Shown here one piece after another: positions 1-10,400 of a DNA stretch of 64,000 nt; position 1 is the stretch's first letter; every line of letters begins with the position of its first letter. Origin of the DNA: Anaerofilum hominis (GTDB lineage Bacteria > Bacillota > Clostridia > Oscillospirales > Ruminococcaceae); assembly GCF_014287275.1 (NCBI RefSeq), contig NZ_JACONZ010000001.1, positions 558,001 through 622,000 of the forward strand. The letters run 5' to 3'. Under the pieces are notes generated by a model. That model worked only from the letters and a program-made list of their open reading frames with translations. It had not been told where the DNA came from and did no database searches. The position numbers and the translations under genes were made by a program.

Positions 1-2054
1 TCCAGTTCGTTGAGCAGGCTCATCAGGGCGGCGATGGCGGTGTTCATCTTGAGCTGCAGAATGTCTTCGCCCACCTTTTTGACTGTCTTGTGGAAGCTGG
101 TCTCCAGCTGCGGACGGTACCCCTCGCCGGGCAGCAGCTTTTCCGACAGGTCAAAGACCCGCTCCAAAAAGCGCTTGCAGCCCTTGATGCTGGAAGAGGA
201 CCAGGGAGCCGCCTTTTCAAAATCGCCGATGAACATCTCGTACAGGCGCATGGTGTCGGCACCGTACTGGTCGACGATATCGTCCGGGTTGACCACATTG
301 CCGCGGGATTTCGACATTTTTTCGCCGTTCTCGCCCAGGATCATGCCGTGGCTGGTGCGCTTGGCATAGGGCTCGGCGGTGGGCACCACGCCGATGTCAT
401 ACAGGAATTTGTGCCAGAAGCGGGAGTACAGCAGATGCAGCGTGGTGTGCTCCATGCCGCCGTTGTACCAGTCCACCGGCATCCAGTAGCGCAGCGCCTC
501 GGGGCTGGCGATGGCCTGGTCGTTGTGGGGATCGCAATAGCGCAGGAAATACCAGCTGGAGCCCGCCCACTGGGGCATGGTGTCCGTCTCGCGCCGGGCC
601 GGGCCGCTGCAGCAGGGGCAGGTGGTGTTGACCCAGTCGGTGAGGTGGGCCAGGGGGCTCTCGCCGTCCTCGGTGGGCTCGTAATTCTGCACCTCGGGCA
701 GCTTCAGGGGCAGTTCGCTTTCGGGGAGAGGCTGCCAGCCGCATTTTTCACAGTGGACCATCGGGATGGGCTCGCCCCAGTAGCGCTGGCGGCTGAACAC
801 CCAGTCGCGCAGCTTGAAGTTGGTCTTTTTGACCCCTTTGCCCTCTTTTTCCAGCCACTCGGTGATGGCCGTCTTGGCGTCCTCCACCGTCATGCCGGTC
901 AAAAAGCCGCTGTTCACCATCACGCCGGTGGCACAGTCGGCAAAGGCCTCCCGCGAGATATCCCCGCCGGCGACCACTTCCACGATGGGCAGGCCGAACG
1001 CCTTGGCAAAATCGTAGTCGCGCTGGTCATGCCCGGGCACGGCCATGATGGCGCCGGTGCCATAGGTCGCCAGCACGTAATCGGAGATAAAGATGGGGAT
1101 CTGCTGCCCGTTTACCGGGTTGACGGCCATGACCCCCTCCAGCTGTACGCCGGTCTTGTCCTTTGCCAGCTCGGTGCGCTCAAAATCGCTCTTGCGGGCC
1201 GCAGCCTCGCGGTAGGCGCGCACCGCATCGATATTGGTGATCTTGTCCGCCCACTTGTCCACAAATTTGTGCTCGGGCGCGATGACCATATACGTGACGC
1301 CGAACAGCGTGTCGGGGCGGGTGGTGTAAACGATCATATCGTCGCCCTCGGTGGTGCCGAAGGTGACCTCGGCGCCGTGGCTGCGGCCGATCCAGTTTTT
1401 CTGCTGGGTGGTGACGCGGTCGATGAAATTGACCGTGTCCAGATCATCGATCAGGCGGTCCGCGTAAGCGGTGATGCGCAGCATCCACTGGCTTTTCACC
1501 TTGTGCACCACCGGGCTGTGGCAGCGCTCGCAGGTGCCGTTGACGACCTCCTCGTTGGCCAGCACCACCTTGCAGCCGGTGCACCAGTTGACGCTCATCT
1601 CCTTTTTATAGGCGAGCCCCTTTTTGTACAGCTGCAGAAAGATCCACTGGGTCCACTTGTAATAGCTGGGGTCGGTGGTGTTGACCTCACGGTCCCAGTC
1701 AAAGGAGAGGCCCAGGCTTTTGAGCTGGCTTTTGAAGCGGGCCACGTTGTTCCTCGTGACGATCTCGGGGTGGATATGGTTTTTCATCGCAAAGTTTTCA
1801 GTGGGCAGGCCAAAAGCGTCCCACCCCATCGGGTAAAGGACGTTGTACCCATCCAGCCGCTTTTTGCGCGCCACGATATCCAGCGCGGTGTAGCTGCGCG
1901 GGTGGCCTACGTGCAGCCCCTGGCCCGACGGATAGGGGAACTCCACCAGGGCGTAGAACTTGGGCAGGCTGAAATCCTGCTTTGCCGCAAAGGTGTGCTC
2001 GTCCTCCCACTTTTTTTGCCACTTCGATTCAATGGCCTTGAAATCGTACTTCAC
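1..2054 (-). CDS. leuS: Leucyl-tRNA synthetase, 3' end cut by window edge
   Basis: Class I aminoacyl-tRNA synthetase that charges tRNA-Leu in the cytoplasm. The start is a GTG at 2054 preceded by GGGAGGA about 7 bases upstream; the protein begins [16 protein letters not shown], typical of LeuRS. The HIGH-type signature reads HVGH at residues 48-51 and KMSKS lies at about residue 579 (bases 306-320), with the long editing insert between them. About 684 codons are present of a usual 800-830, so the anticodon-binding C-terminus lies outside the window. It is the last gene seen of the rsfS-leuS end of the operon and has no T-box-like leader in the 80-base gap before it. Identity is certain. Confidence 0.96.
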   Translation of the reverse strand, partial: MKYDFKAIESKWQKKWEDEHTFAAKQDFSLPKFYALVEFPYPSGQGLHVGHPRSYTALDIVARKKRLDGYNVLYPMGWDAFGLPTENFAMKNHIHPEIVTRNNVARFKSQLKSLGLSFDWDREVNTTDPSYYKWTQWIFLQLYKKGLAYKKEMSVNWCTGCKVVLANEEVVNGTCERCHSPVVHKVKSQWMLRITAYADRLIDDLDTVNFIDRVTTQQKNWIGRSHGAEVTFGTTEGDDMIVYTTRPDTLFGVTYMVIAPEHKFVDKWADKITNIDAVRAYREAAARKSDFERTELAKDKTGVQLEGVMAVNPVNGQQIPIFISDYVLATYGTGAIMAVPGHDQRDYDFAKAFGLPIVEVVAGGDISREAFADCATGVMVNSGFLTGMTVEDAKTAITEWLEKEGKGVKKTNFKLRDWVFSRQRYWGEPIPMVHCEKCGWQPLPESELPLKLPEVQNYEPTEDGESPLAHLTDWVNTTCPCCSGPARRETDTMPQWAGSSWYFLRYCDPHNDQAIASPEALRYWMPVDWYNGGMEHTTLHLLYSRFWHKFLYDIGVVPTAEPYAKRTSHGMILGENGEKMSKSRGNVVNPDDIVDQYGADTMRLYEMFIGDFEKAAPWSSSSIKGCKRFLERVFDLSEKLLPGEGYRPQLETSFHKTVKKVGEDILQLKMNTAIAALMSLLNEL

Positions 2055-2135
2055 AACGCATTCCTCCCACACAATTTGCCGCCCGGGCCGGGCGGCTCCT
2101 CTCAAAAACGCCCGCCGCGGGGCGAAAAGAAAGCC

Positions 2136-2480
2136 TTAAAACTCGATCTCCACCGGGGTCGCGTCGGCCCACAGGTGTTCCAGATCGTAAAAATCCCGCG
2201 TCTCGGGATAAAAGACGTGCACGATGACGGTGCCGTAGTCCAGCAGGATCCAGTTGCGGGCGTCCATGCCCTCGCGGCGCAGCGGCTTCACGCCCGCCTG
2301 CCCCAGCTGATATTCCACCTCGTCCGCCAGCGCCTTGACCTGGGTGGCGCTGGAGCCGGTGCAGATGACAAAATAATCGGTGAGGACGGTCAGGTCCTCC
2401 ACTTTCAATACCCGGATGTCTTTCGCTTTTTTGGAATCCATCGCTCTGGCGGCGACGGCTGCAAGTTCTAAGGATGTCAT
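2136..2480 (-). CDS. rsfS: Ribosome silencing factor RsfS
   Basis: RsfS (Iojap/DUF143) binds ribosomal protein L14 and blocks joining of the 30S and 50S subunits when nutrients are short. The 114-residue product starts MTSLELAAVAARAMDSKKA and carries the family core DYFVICTGSSATQVKALADE and the tail motif NWILLDYGTVIVHVF. The start at 2480 is chosen because AGGAG lies just upstream and it matches the family N-terminus; a longer in-frame reading would add 33 arginine/proline-rich residues unlike the family. It sits between the LCP gene and leuS, a common Clostridia arrangement (nadD-yqeK-lcp-rsfS). Confidence 0.95.
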   Translation of the reverse strand: MTSLELAAVAARAMDSKKAKDIRVLKVEDLTVLTDYFVICTGSSATQVKALADEVEYQLGQAGVKPLRREGMDARNWILLDYGTVIVHVFYPETRDFYDLEHLWADATPVEIEF

Positions 2481-2526
2481 TGCTCTCCTGCCTTTCTCAT
2501 TTTGTAGGGGGCCGTGCGGCGGCCGT

Positions 2527-3756
2527 TCATGCCGCCGGGGCGGAGGAGCTGCCCCCCGCCGCCGCGTTCGGGTCCACATTGCCCTGTCCCCACTGGGCGG
2601 TGCCGCTGTCGATACTGTCCATGGTCTGGCCGGTGCCGCTGTCCACGTCCGGCACCGTGTTCTGCAGCTCGATCAGGCTCAGCTCTGCGGCGGGCACCGG
2701 GGCGGAATAGGGTCTGAAATAGCTGTTGAGGATGTTGGCCGTGGCCTCGAGATGCACGGTGAACACGCTCTGGCTGCCCACCATACAGGCCTCTCCCGGC
2801 ACCTTGAACATGACGATGTTTTCGCTGGGGACCTTGACCACCTTGGTGGCAAGCGAACCCATCTTTGCAAGGTTGATGTCGGTTTTTACGTACTGGATAT
2901 AGGCCGGCATCACCTTGAGGATGTCTTTGATCGGGAAACTCTTAAAGGTCTTGAGCAGCGCCGAGTACATATAGCGCTGCATCTCTAGCCGGCCGATATC
3001 GGCATTGCCGTAGTTGTGCCGCTGGCGCACCATGAACTCCGCGGTGGCCCCGTCGATGAGCTGGGTGCCCGCGTGCAGGGTGTTGCCGTAATCGTCGGTG
3101 ATGTCGAAGGGCACCGTCACCTCGATGCCGCCGATGGCGTCTACAATGGCCTTGAAAGCATCCATGTCGATGGTGACGTAATAGTCTACCGGCAGCTTGA
3201 ACTGCTGGTTGATCAGGGTGGCCAGCGCCGCAATGGGGGGCTCGCTTTTCCCCTGCAGGGCCACGGCGTTGATCTTGCCGGTGGTGGTCGCCTCGCCGAT
3301 ATAGGTGTCCCGCGGGATCTGCAGCATCGAGATCTTATTCGCTTTCATGTCAAAGCTCACATAGAGGATCACATCGGTAAAGCCCATGCCATTGGGATAT
3401 TCGCGTCCCTCTTCAAAATCGATGCCCGCGCACAGGATGTTGACCACATCCCCCTTGAGGGCGTCCTCGGTGCCGATCTCGCCGGGCAGCACGCCGCCGC
3501 CCCCGGTGACCAGGTTGTTCAGCAGGTTATACACCGCTACGCAGAGCACCGCGCAGGCCAGCAGCACGGCGGCGAAAACAGCCAGCCGCCTTTTGCGGCG
3601 CTTGGCCTTTGCCGCCTTTTTGCGGCGCGCCGCCGCGGCGCGCTGCTGGGCCGGGCTGGCCGCCCGCTGGTCGCTGTAGGGAGAAACGGGCCGCGGCGGG
3701 GCGCCGCGGCGCTGCTCTTCGGGATGATAATAAGGGTTCGTGGGTTTCTTTGCCAT
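2527..3756 (-). CDS. LytR-CpsA-Psr (LCP) family cell-wall glycopolymer ligase
   Basis: LCP enzymes transfer undecaprenyl-linked glycopolymers such as teichoic acids or capsule onto peptidoglycan outside the membrane. The 409-residue protein has a basic cytoplasmic N-terminus (residues 1-57), a single membrane segment at about 58-78 and an extracellular LCP domain from about 105 to 290 with the typical strings LQIPRDTYI, KINAVALQG, DYYVTIDMDAF and ADIGRLEMQRYM. A proline/serine-rich C-terminal tail ends in SSSAPAA. It lies between the nadD-yqeK fusion and rsfS on the same strand. The polymer substrate cannot be told from sequence. Confidence 0.92.
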   Translation of the reverse strand: MAKKPTNPYYHPEEQRRGAPPRPVSPYSDQRAASPAQQRAAAARRKKAAKAKRRKRRLAVFAAVLLACAVLCVAVYNLLNNLVTGGGGVLPGEIGTEDALKGDVVNILCAGIDFEEGREYPNGMGFTDVILYVSFDMKANKISMLQIPRDTYIGEATTTGKINAVALQGKSEPPIAALATLINQQFKLPVDYYVTIDMDAFKAIVDAIGGIEVTVPFDITDDYGNTLHAGTQLIDGATAEFMVRQRHNYGNADIGRLEMQRYMYSALLKTFKSFPIKDILKVMPAYIQYVKTDINLAKMGSLATKVVKVPSENIVMFKVPGEACMVGSQSVFTVHLEATANILNSYFRPYSAPVPAAELSLIELQNTVPDVDSGTGQTMDSIDSGTAQWGQGNVDPNAAAGGSSSAPAA

Positions 3757-3790
3757 AGTTTCAGATTGCCTTTCCTGGGTCTCAGACGCG

Positions 3791-4981
3791 TCAGGCGCGG
3801 TGATATCGCTCTTCCAGCCAGCGCAGGGCGAGCAGAGAGTCCTCGTCGATGGGCTTGCGCTCCTCCCGCAGCCACTGCACGCTGTACTGCAGCGCCCGCA
3901 GCAGCGCCCTGTCCATATCCTTTTTCAGCAGTTTGCGCAGCTCTTCCGCCTCCGGGTAGCCGCGCTCCTCGCTGCACATATCCGCCATATAGATCACCTT
4001 TTCCAGCATGGACATGCCCGCCCTGCCGGAGGTGTGGTACCGGATGGCGTCCAGGATCTCGCCGTCCTCGACGCCCAGTTCCTGCTTTGCGACCACCATC
4101 GCGGCGGCCGCATGCCAGACGCCCTGCGGCTTTTCGGCCGCATTTTGTGTCATTATAGCATTATCCCGCACCATCTGCAACAACTCGCCCTTGGGGCGCT
4201 CTTTGCAGATATCGTGCAGCAGGGCCGCGATCTCCGCCTTGTCCTCATCCGCGCCGTAGCGCTTTGCCAGCTTGACCGCAAGCCTGCGCACGTTCAGCGT
4301 GTGCTGATAGCGCTTGGCGCTGAGGTTGCGCTTGGCAAGCTTTTTACAAAACTCCGCAGTGACCATTTTTGCACTTCCCCCCGTGGGATCAAGATAAAGC
4401 CCGTGCCGCCGGATGACCCGGAGCGCCTCCGGCGGCACCAGGGCGCTGATGTCCTCGCCCGCGGCGCAGCGCGCCCGCACCTCGGTGGAGGACAGCAGGC
4501 AGACCGGCTGCCGCAGAAAAAGCACCCTGCCGCCCTGCCGCCGCAGGTCCTCCACCGCGGGGCCCATGGCGGCGGTCTCCCCCTCGTCCCTGCTCTGCGC
4601 CACCAGGGTGACGTTCTGCAGCAGCCACCCGCTGCAGTACCAGGTGGAAAAGGAGAGCAGCATATCGCTGCCCACCACCAGGAAGATCTCACACCCCGGC
4701 CAGCGCGCCTGCAGGTGCCGCACCGTGTTGGCGGTGTAGCTTTTGCCCGGCTGATCCATCTCAAAGCGGGAGCGGTGGACCCGTCTGTCCACAGACAGAA
4801 AAGCGCGGCACATCTGATAGCGCAGCTCTGCCGGCGTGCCGTAAGCCTCTTTGTGCGGGGGCACCCCCGCGGGCATGACCAGGGCCAGGTCCGGCTGCAC
4901 CGCGCCGATCGCGTTTTGCAGCAGCGCCAGGTGCCCGGTATGCGGCGGGTCAAAGGTGCCGCCGAACAGCAGGATCTTCAT
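3791..4981 (-). CDS. nadD: NadD-YqeK fusion: nicotinate-nucleotide adenylyltransferase with HD-domain hydrolase
   Basis: Residues 1-200 form NadD, which makes deamido-NAD from nicotinate mononucleotide and ATP. It shows GGTFDPPHTGH with the HxGH nucleotide-binding motif at 14-17 and LLSSTEVRARC near 165. Residues from about 210 to 396 form a YqeK-type HD domain with RYQHTLNVRRLA and ALLHDICKE as metal ligands; YqeK proteins hydrolyse diadenosine tetraphosphate. The two are usually separate adjacent genes (nadD, yqeK), so this single 396-residue frame is a genuine fusion: the frame is open across the linker TGGSAKMVTAEFCKK. A methionine in that linker (MVTAEFC) could act as an internal start for a separate YqeK. 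Confidence 0.94.
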   Translation of the reverse strand: MKILLFGGTFDPPHTGHLALLQNAIGAVQPDLALVMPAGVPPHKEAYGTPAELRYQMCRAFLSVDRRVHRSRFEMDQPGKSYTANTVRHLQARWPGCEIFLVVGSDMLLSFSTWYCSGWLLQNVTLVAQSRDEGETAAMGPAVEDLRRQGGRVLFLRQPVCLLSSTEVRARCAAGEDISALVPPEALRVIRRHGLYLDPTGGSAKMVTAEFCKKLAKRNLSAKRYQHTLNVRRLAVKLAKRYGADEDKAEIAALLHDICKERPKGELLQMVRDNAIMTQNAAEKPQGVWHAAAAMVVAKQELGVEDGEILDAIRYHTSGRAGMSMLEKVIYMADMCSEERGYPEAEELRKLLKKDMDRALLRALQYSVQWLREERKPIDEDSLLALRWLEERYHRA

Positions 4982-5054
4982 ATGCAGCCAAATCCCCTTT
5001 CACGCGCGGGCGCAGCGCGCCCCCGGCGCTTTTTTGGACGCGCGCCGCCCGCCG

Positions 5055-5354
5055 CTATCTCGGCAGCAGCGGCGCGTATTTGGAATCTTTCTTTTTCTGA
5101 AGATAGAGCACAAAGCGGGAGCCGATGACCTGCACCACCTCGCTGCCGGTGGCCGCGGCAAGCGCCTCCGCCGCTTCCCTTGCGGTATAGGCGCTGGTCT
5201 CCAGCACCTTCATTTTGATCAGTTCCCGCGCGGCAAGGCAATCGGCGGTGGTCTTGATCAGCGCCTCGTCGATCTCCCCCTTGCCCACCTGAAACACGAC
5301 TTCCAGGCCGTTGGCCTGTGCGCGCAGCACTGCGCGCTGTTTGCTTGTCAGCAT
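5055..5354 (-). CDS. yhbY: YhbY family CRM-domain RNA-binding protein
   Basis: A 99-residue protein starting MLTSKQRAVLRAQANGLEVVFQVGKGEID, the CRM (chloroplast RNA splicing and ribosome maturation) fold that binds pre-50S particles. Typical features are the LTSKQR start, the VGKGEI loop standing in for the GxxG RNA contact, and the ending VVQVIGSRFVLYLQKKKDSKY. Start 5354 is preceded by AAGGAGAAAT; longer in-frame readings add only proline/arginine-rich residues. It lies just upstream of nadD-yqeK. The 282 bases between it and rdgB are GC-rich and show no feature I can name. Confidence 0.93.
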   Translation of the reverse strand: MLTSKQRAVLRAQANGLEVVFQVGKGEIDEALIKTTADCLAARELIKMKVLETSAYTAREAAEALAAATGSEVVQVIGSRFVLYLQKKKDSKYAPLLPR

Positions 5355-5636
5355 AATTTCTCCTTTATCTGTTTTTGTGTGCGCCGGCCGCCCGCGCGCC
5401 CCGGCCAGAAAAGCCCGGCGGCGGCCCCGGTCCGCAGCCGGCAGACGCGGCCGGGCAGCGGTTTTCTGCGCCCGGCTCCGAACGTATCCGGGTGGGCTGT
5501 GACCGGCTAACGCGTGGCCCGGTGACATTTTTCTGCCCGCCGCGCCCCCCTTTTGCCCTGTGCGGCCGCGCGGCCGCGGCGGTTTTGCCGCCGTTAAAAA
5601 AGCGCGCTGTTCCGCCCCCGGCCGGGCCGCAGCGTT

Positions 5637-6278
5637 CTACTCCCCGTCCCGGATCACGATCTGCGCACCCGCGGGGCCAAAGCCCTGCGGGTCTTTCAAA
5701 AACTCCGGCAGCGCCCTGCCCAGCAGCGCCAGCGCCTTGCCCCGGTGGGAGAGCCCGTCCTTCTCCCGGTCCGCAAGCTCGGCATAGCTGCGCTCGCCCA
5801 CATAAAAGATGGGGTCGTAGCCAAAGCCGTTTTCCCCCCTGCGCTCAAAGCCGACCCAGCCCGGGCACTCGCCCATGGCGGTGAGGCTGCGCCCGTCCGG
5901 CATACACAGGCAGACCGCACTGACAAATTTTGCCGCCCTTTTTTCGCGCGGCAGGCCCTCCAGCTCGGCCAGCAGCTTGTCGTTGTTGGCCTCGTCGTCC
6001 CCGTGGCGGCCGCAGTAGCGGGCCGAGTACACCCCCGGCGCCCCGCCCAGCGCCTCGACGCACAGGCCGGAATCATCCGCAATGGTGGGCAGCCCGGACT
6101 GCACGCAGAGCGCGCGCGCCTTGAGCAGCGCATTTGCCTCAAAGGTCGTGCCGGTCTCTTCCACTTCAAGGTCGAACCCCAGCTCCCGCTGGCTCTTCGC
6201 CTCGTGCCCGGCAGCGTCCAGAATACGCTGGATCTCTTTGATCTTACCGGGATTGTTGCTTGCAACGGCAAAAATCAT
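5637..6278 (-). CDS. rdgB: XTP/dITP diphosphatase (RdgB/HAM1 family)
   Basis: House-cleaning pyrophosphatase that converts XTP, ITP and dITP to monophosphates so that they are not built into nucleic acids. The 213-residue protein starts MIFAVASNNPGKIKEIQRIL (SxNxxK substrate motif) and carries EETGTTFEANALLKA, IADDSGLCVEALGG, and the C-terminal GFGYDPIFYV and SHRGKAL. The start is an ATG at 6278 with GAGGTG upstream. It is followed by yhbY and preceded by ftsY on the same strand. Confidence 0.95.
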   Translation of the reverse strand: MIFAVASNNPGKIKEIQRILDAAGHEAKSQRELGFDLEVEETGTTFEANALLKARALCVQSGLPTIADDSGLCVEALGGAPGVYSARYCGRHGDDEANNDKLLAELEGLPREKRAAKFVSAVCLCMPDGRSLTAMGECPGWVGFERRGENGFGYDPIFYVGERSYAELADREKDGLSHRGKALALLGRALPEFLKDPQGFGPAGAQIVIRDGE

Positions 6279-6414
6279 GCTGCACCTCGCTGATCTTATC
6301 AAAAATTTTTGACGGTTTTGTTGTGATTTTCTTAGGATTTTCTGTACGCGTCCCCCGCCGCCCCCTTTCACCGGGCCCGGCCTGCGCGGCTTTCGCGCCC
6401 CGCAAAGGCCGCGT

Positions 6415-7329
6415 TTATCCCTGTTCTTTCAGGAACAGCGCGTCCACAAAGCCCTGCGGGTCAAAGGGCATCAGGTCGTCAATGCCCTCGCCCACCCCGA
6501 CAAACCGCACCGGCAGGCCCAGCCTTGCTTTGATCGAGATGACCGAGCCGCCCTTGGCCGTGCCGTCCAGCTTGGTGAGGATGATGCCGGTGGCGCTGGC
6601 CGCGTCGATAAACTGCGCCGCCTGCTGGATGGCGTTCTGCCCGGTGACGGCGTCCAGCACCAGCAGCGTCTCCACATCCCCCTCGGCCCCGGCCTTGGCC
6701 GCCACCCGGGAGATCTTGGACAGCTCGTCCATCAGGCTTTTTTTATTGTGCAGCCGCCCGGCGGTGTCGCAGATCACCAGATCGCAGCCGCGGGCGATGG
6801 CGGAGGACACGGCGTCGTAGATCACCGACGCCGGGTCGGAACCCTCGTCGTGCCGCACCAGCGGCACCCCCGCCCGCTGCGCCCAGACGCCCAGCTGCTC
6901 CGCCGCCGCCGCCCGGAAAGTGTCCCCCGCCGCCAGCAGCACCTTTTTGCCCTGCGCCGCGTACAGCTGCGCCAGCTTGCCGATGGAGGTGGTCTTGCCC
7001 ACACCGTTGACGCCGATGACCAGGATTACCGCGGGCTTTCCCTGCGGGTCAAAGGGGCGTTCCGCCGTCAGCATCTCCACCAGCAGCTCTTTCAGCGCCG
7101 CCAGGGCCTCGGCCCCTGTCTTGAGGCGGTCTCTTTTCACCCGCTCTCTCAGCTGGTCCACCAGCTCTTCCGCCACCTGCGCGCCGGTGTCGGCCAGGAT
7201 CAGCTGCTCCAACAGTTCCTCATAGGTCTCCTCGTCGATGCGGTCCGCGTTTTCCAGCTCGCCGATGGAGCCGAAGATCGCGTCGCGGGTCTTGGCCAGC
7301 CCGCGTCCCAGTTTTTCAAAAAAGCCCAT
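6415..7329 (-). CDS. ftsY: Signal recognition particle receptor FtsY
   Basis: SRP GTPase that docks ribosome-nascent-chain/SRP complexes at the Sec translocon. The 304-residue protein is the compact form with an N domain (about 1-85) and a G domain. Visible GTPase motifs are GVNGVGKTTSIGKLA (G1), DTFRAAAAEQL, DTAGRLHNKKSLMDEL (G3) and TKLDGTAKGG (G4), ending with the closing-loop GVGEGIDDLMPFDPQGFVDALF. The acidic A domain of E. coli FtsY is absent, as is normal in Firmicutes. It follows smc by 74 bases. Confidence 0.97.
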   Translation of the reverse strand: MGFFEKLGRGLAKTRDAIFGSIGELENADRIDEETYEELLEQLILADTGAQVAEELVDQLRERVKRDRLKTGAEALAALKELLVEMLTAERPFDPQGKPAVILVIGVNGVGKTTSIGKLAQLYAAQGKKVLLAAGDTFRAAAAEQLGVWAQRAGVPLVRHDEGSDPASVIYDAVSSAIARGCDLVICDTAGRLHNKKSLMDELSKISRVAAKAGAEGDVETLLVLDAVTGQNAIQQAAQFIDAASATGIILTKLDGTAKGGSVISIKARLGLPVRFVGVGEGIDDLMPFDPQGFVDALFLKEQG

Positions 7330-7403
7330 ATCTGCACCTCATAAAAAGTTGATCCCGCGCCCTCTGCGGCGGGGTCGTGTCCGCACAGCCTGTCCCTGGA
7401 CGC

Positions 7404-10400
7404 TCACGAGATCAGCTTCGCGTCCACCTCGTTGACATCCAGCTTCAGCAGCTTGGAGACCCCGTCCTCCTGCATCGTCACGCCGTAGAGGACGTCAGCC
7501 TCCTCCATGGTGCCGCGGCGGTGGGTGATGACGATGAACTGAGTGTGGGCGGTGATGCGCCGCAGGTAGCTGGCGTACCGCACCACGTTGACGTCGTCCA
7601 GCGCGGCCTCGATCTCGTCCAGGATGCAGAAAGGCGCGGGGTTGACCGCCAGGATGGCGAAATAGATGGCGATGGCCACCAGCGCCTGCTCGCCGCCCGA
7701 GAGGGCCGACAGGTTTTTGATGATCTTGCCCGGCGGCGACACCGAGATATCGATGCCGCTCTCCAGCACATTGTCCTCGTCGGAAAGGGAGAGCCGGGCG
7801 CTGCCGCCGCCGAACAGCTCGGCAAAAATGCGGCTGAAATGGGCGTTGATCTGCTCAAAGCTCTTTGAAAAAAGTTCTTTCATCTCGCCTGAGAGCTCGG
7901 CGATCAGCTTTGTCAGCTCCGCCTTGCTCTTTTCCACATCCGCCACCTGGCTGCGCATGAATTCATACCGCTCGCGCACCTCGGCGTACTCCTCGATGGC
8001 GCCCACGTTCACATTGCCCAAAGCGCGGATCTGCCCGCGCACCTCCGCCACACCGCGGCGCAGCTCGGTGACGCTTTCAAACGGCACGCTGAGGGCCGCC
8101 GCGTCGCTGAGGGTGAGCTCATACTCCTCCCACAGCTTGGCGGTGGTGGCGTCGTACTCCGTCTCCAGCGCCGTGCGCCGCTCGTCCAGGCGGGTGATCT
8201 CGCGCGAGAGCTCCTCCCGCTGCGCGGTGAGCTCGCGCATACGGGCGTTCTGCCGGGTGATGGAGCCCTCCTTTTCCAGCCGCCGGTCGGTGGCAGCGCG
8301 GATGGCCTCCTCGCCGGCCGCGATACGGGCGGCGGCGTCCCGCTTGCGCTCCTCCACCGCCGCGATGCGCTCTTCGTTCTCGCGGATAGAGGCCTCCAGC
8401 CGGGCGATGGAAGCGCGCAGGCCCTCCACCCGCTGGGCGGATTCCCCGCTGCGCCCCTCCAGCGAGGCGATGGCGGCGCGGGCGCTCTCGGAATCCTTTT
8501 CCAGCGCCAGCCGCGCCAGCTTGCACTCGGAGATCTCGTCCGAAAGCCGCGCCCGCGTCTCAAGGAAGCTGTCGTCCCCGTCCGCAAGGCCGGTGAGCTC
8601 CGCTTCCAGAGCGGAGATCTCCTGCGCCACGCGTGCGCTTTCGGCCTCGCTCTGTGCAATGGTGTCCCGGGCGGCGGCCATCCTCTGTTCCAGTTCCTCC
8701 CGCTCCGCGTCCATCAGTTCGGCGGCGGCGAGCCCCTGGGTGAGGGCGGTCTCGATGCGGCTCTGCTCCGCCTCGGCGCGGATCTTGTCCCCCGCTGCGG
8801 TGATGGCCTCGCTCTCGGTGGCCGCCAGTTCCGCGGCCAGCTTCTCCTGTTCCGCTTTGGCCCCATCCAGCGCCTCCAGCCGCTTGCGCCGCTGGGCGGA
8901 AAGCTCCTCCACCCTGCGGTTCAGCTCTTCGATCTCGGTGCGCCGGGTGAACAGCCCCGCCGAGCGGGAGGCCGAGCCGCCGGTAAACGAACCGCCGGCG
9001 TTGACCACCTGGCCGTCCATCGTGACCACGCGGTAGCGGTAGTCCAGGCTTTTGGCGGCCCGGCCCGCGTCGTTGATATTCTCCACCACCAAAATGCGTC
9101 CCAGCAGGTTGGAGACGATGTTGGCGTATTTTGCGTCCGCCTGCACCAGATCGGCGGCAAGGGATGCCCCGGCGGGCAGGCGGCCCCGGTCAAAGCCGGA
9201 GGGGCGCACGGTGTCCAGCGGCAGAAAGGTCGCCCGCCCGGCGCGGTCGTCCCGCAGCAGGGCGATGGCGGCCTTGGCCGCATTCTCGTCCTGCACCACG
9301 ATGTTCTGGGCCGCAAAGCCCAGGGCGGTCTCAATGGCAAGTTCGTACCCCGGCTGCACGGTGAGGACCGAGGAGACCGGGCCGATCACCCCCCGCAGGC
9401 GGCGGGCCTGCGCCGCCTTGACGACATGCCGGACGCTCTGGTTGTAGCCGTCCATGCTCTTTTCCAGATCTTTGAGGATGCGGATGCGCTCCATCGCGGC
9501 CTCGCATTGGCTCTGGGCCCGGCGCGCCTCCTCTGCGGCCGTGTCCAGCGCTTTCTGGCGGGAAGCCAGCTTCAGGGAAAGGCCCTCCTTGATATTGCCC
9601 AGCCTGGTCAGATCCGCGCTGCAGCGCGCCAGGTAATCGGCATTTTCCGCCTGCTCCTGCCGCAGCTGCTGCAGCCGTCCCTCCCCCGAGGCGGCCTCGT
9701 CCTGCAGCGAGGAAAGCCGCGCCCCGGCGCTTTCAGCGGCGCTGTCGGCACCCGCCGCGGCCACTTTCAGGTCGGTGGCGCGCTGGGTCAGGCCGGCCAG
9801 CCGCTCGGTGAGCACGCCGCGCCGCTCGCCGGTGGCCTCGGCGCTGGCGGACAGCTCGTCCAGCATCGCCGACAACTCGGCGATGCGCGCTTCCTGTCCG
9901 CGGATCCTGCCCGCGTTTTCTTCGATCGCAGCCCGCTTTGCCGCGATCTCGTCCGCCACGGTGGCGTCGTCCTCCCCCGCCGCGGCGATCTCGTCCCGCA
10001 GGCTGGCGATGGAGGCCTCGCTGTGGGAGATGTCGTTGCGCAGCACCGCGATGGAGGCGTCGGAGCCGGCGATCTCCTCGGTGATGCTGCGGATCTCCGC
10101 GTTGGTGCGCTCGATCTCCATGATCAGCTGCTCGATCTCGGTGCGGATCTCCTCGGTCTCGGCGTCCACCCCGTCGATCTCGGCGCTGGCGCGGTCGTAA
10201 TCGCCCTGGGCGGCTTCCCGCGCCCGCTGGGCCTCCCGCACGCTGTCCTTTGCCTTGCGCAGCGTGTCCGCCCAGAGGGTGACTTCCAGCGACTTTCTGC
10301 GTTCCGACAATTCCAGAAATTTTTTCGCCTTTTCACTGTCCCGCTCCAGCGGGCCCACCCGGGCGGTCAGTTCATCCAGAATGTCCCGCAGCCGCACCAG

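Noticed and set aside
2055..2135. T-box leader before leuS
   Set aside because: The gap is only about 80 bases, inside an operon, with no T-box sequence or specifier loop visible.
90..2471. 793-residue plus-strand open frame
   Set aside because: Antisense shadow of leuS and rsfS; histidine/valine-rich translation typical of the reverse complement of GC-rich genes, no domains.
8009..8659. Arginine/proline-rich frames inside smc
   Set aside because: Out-of-frame shadows of the SMC coiled coil.
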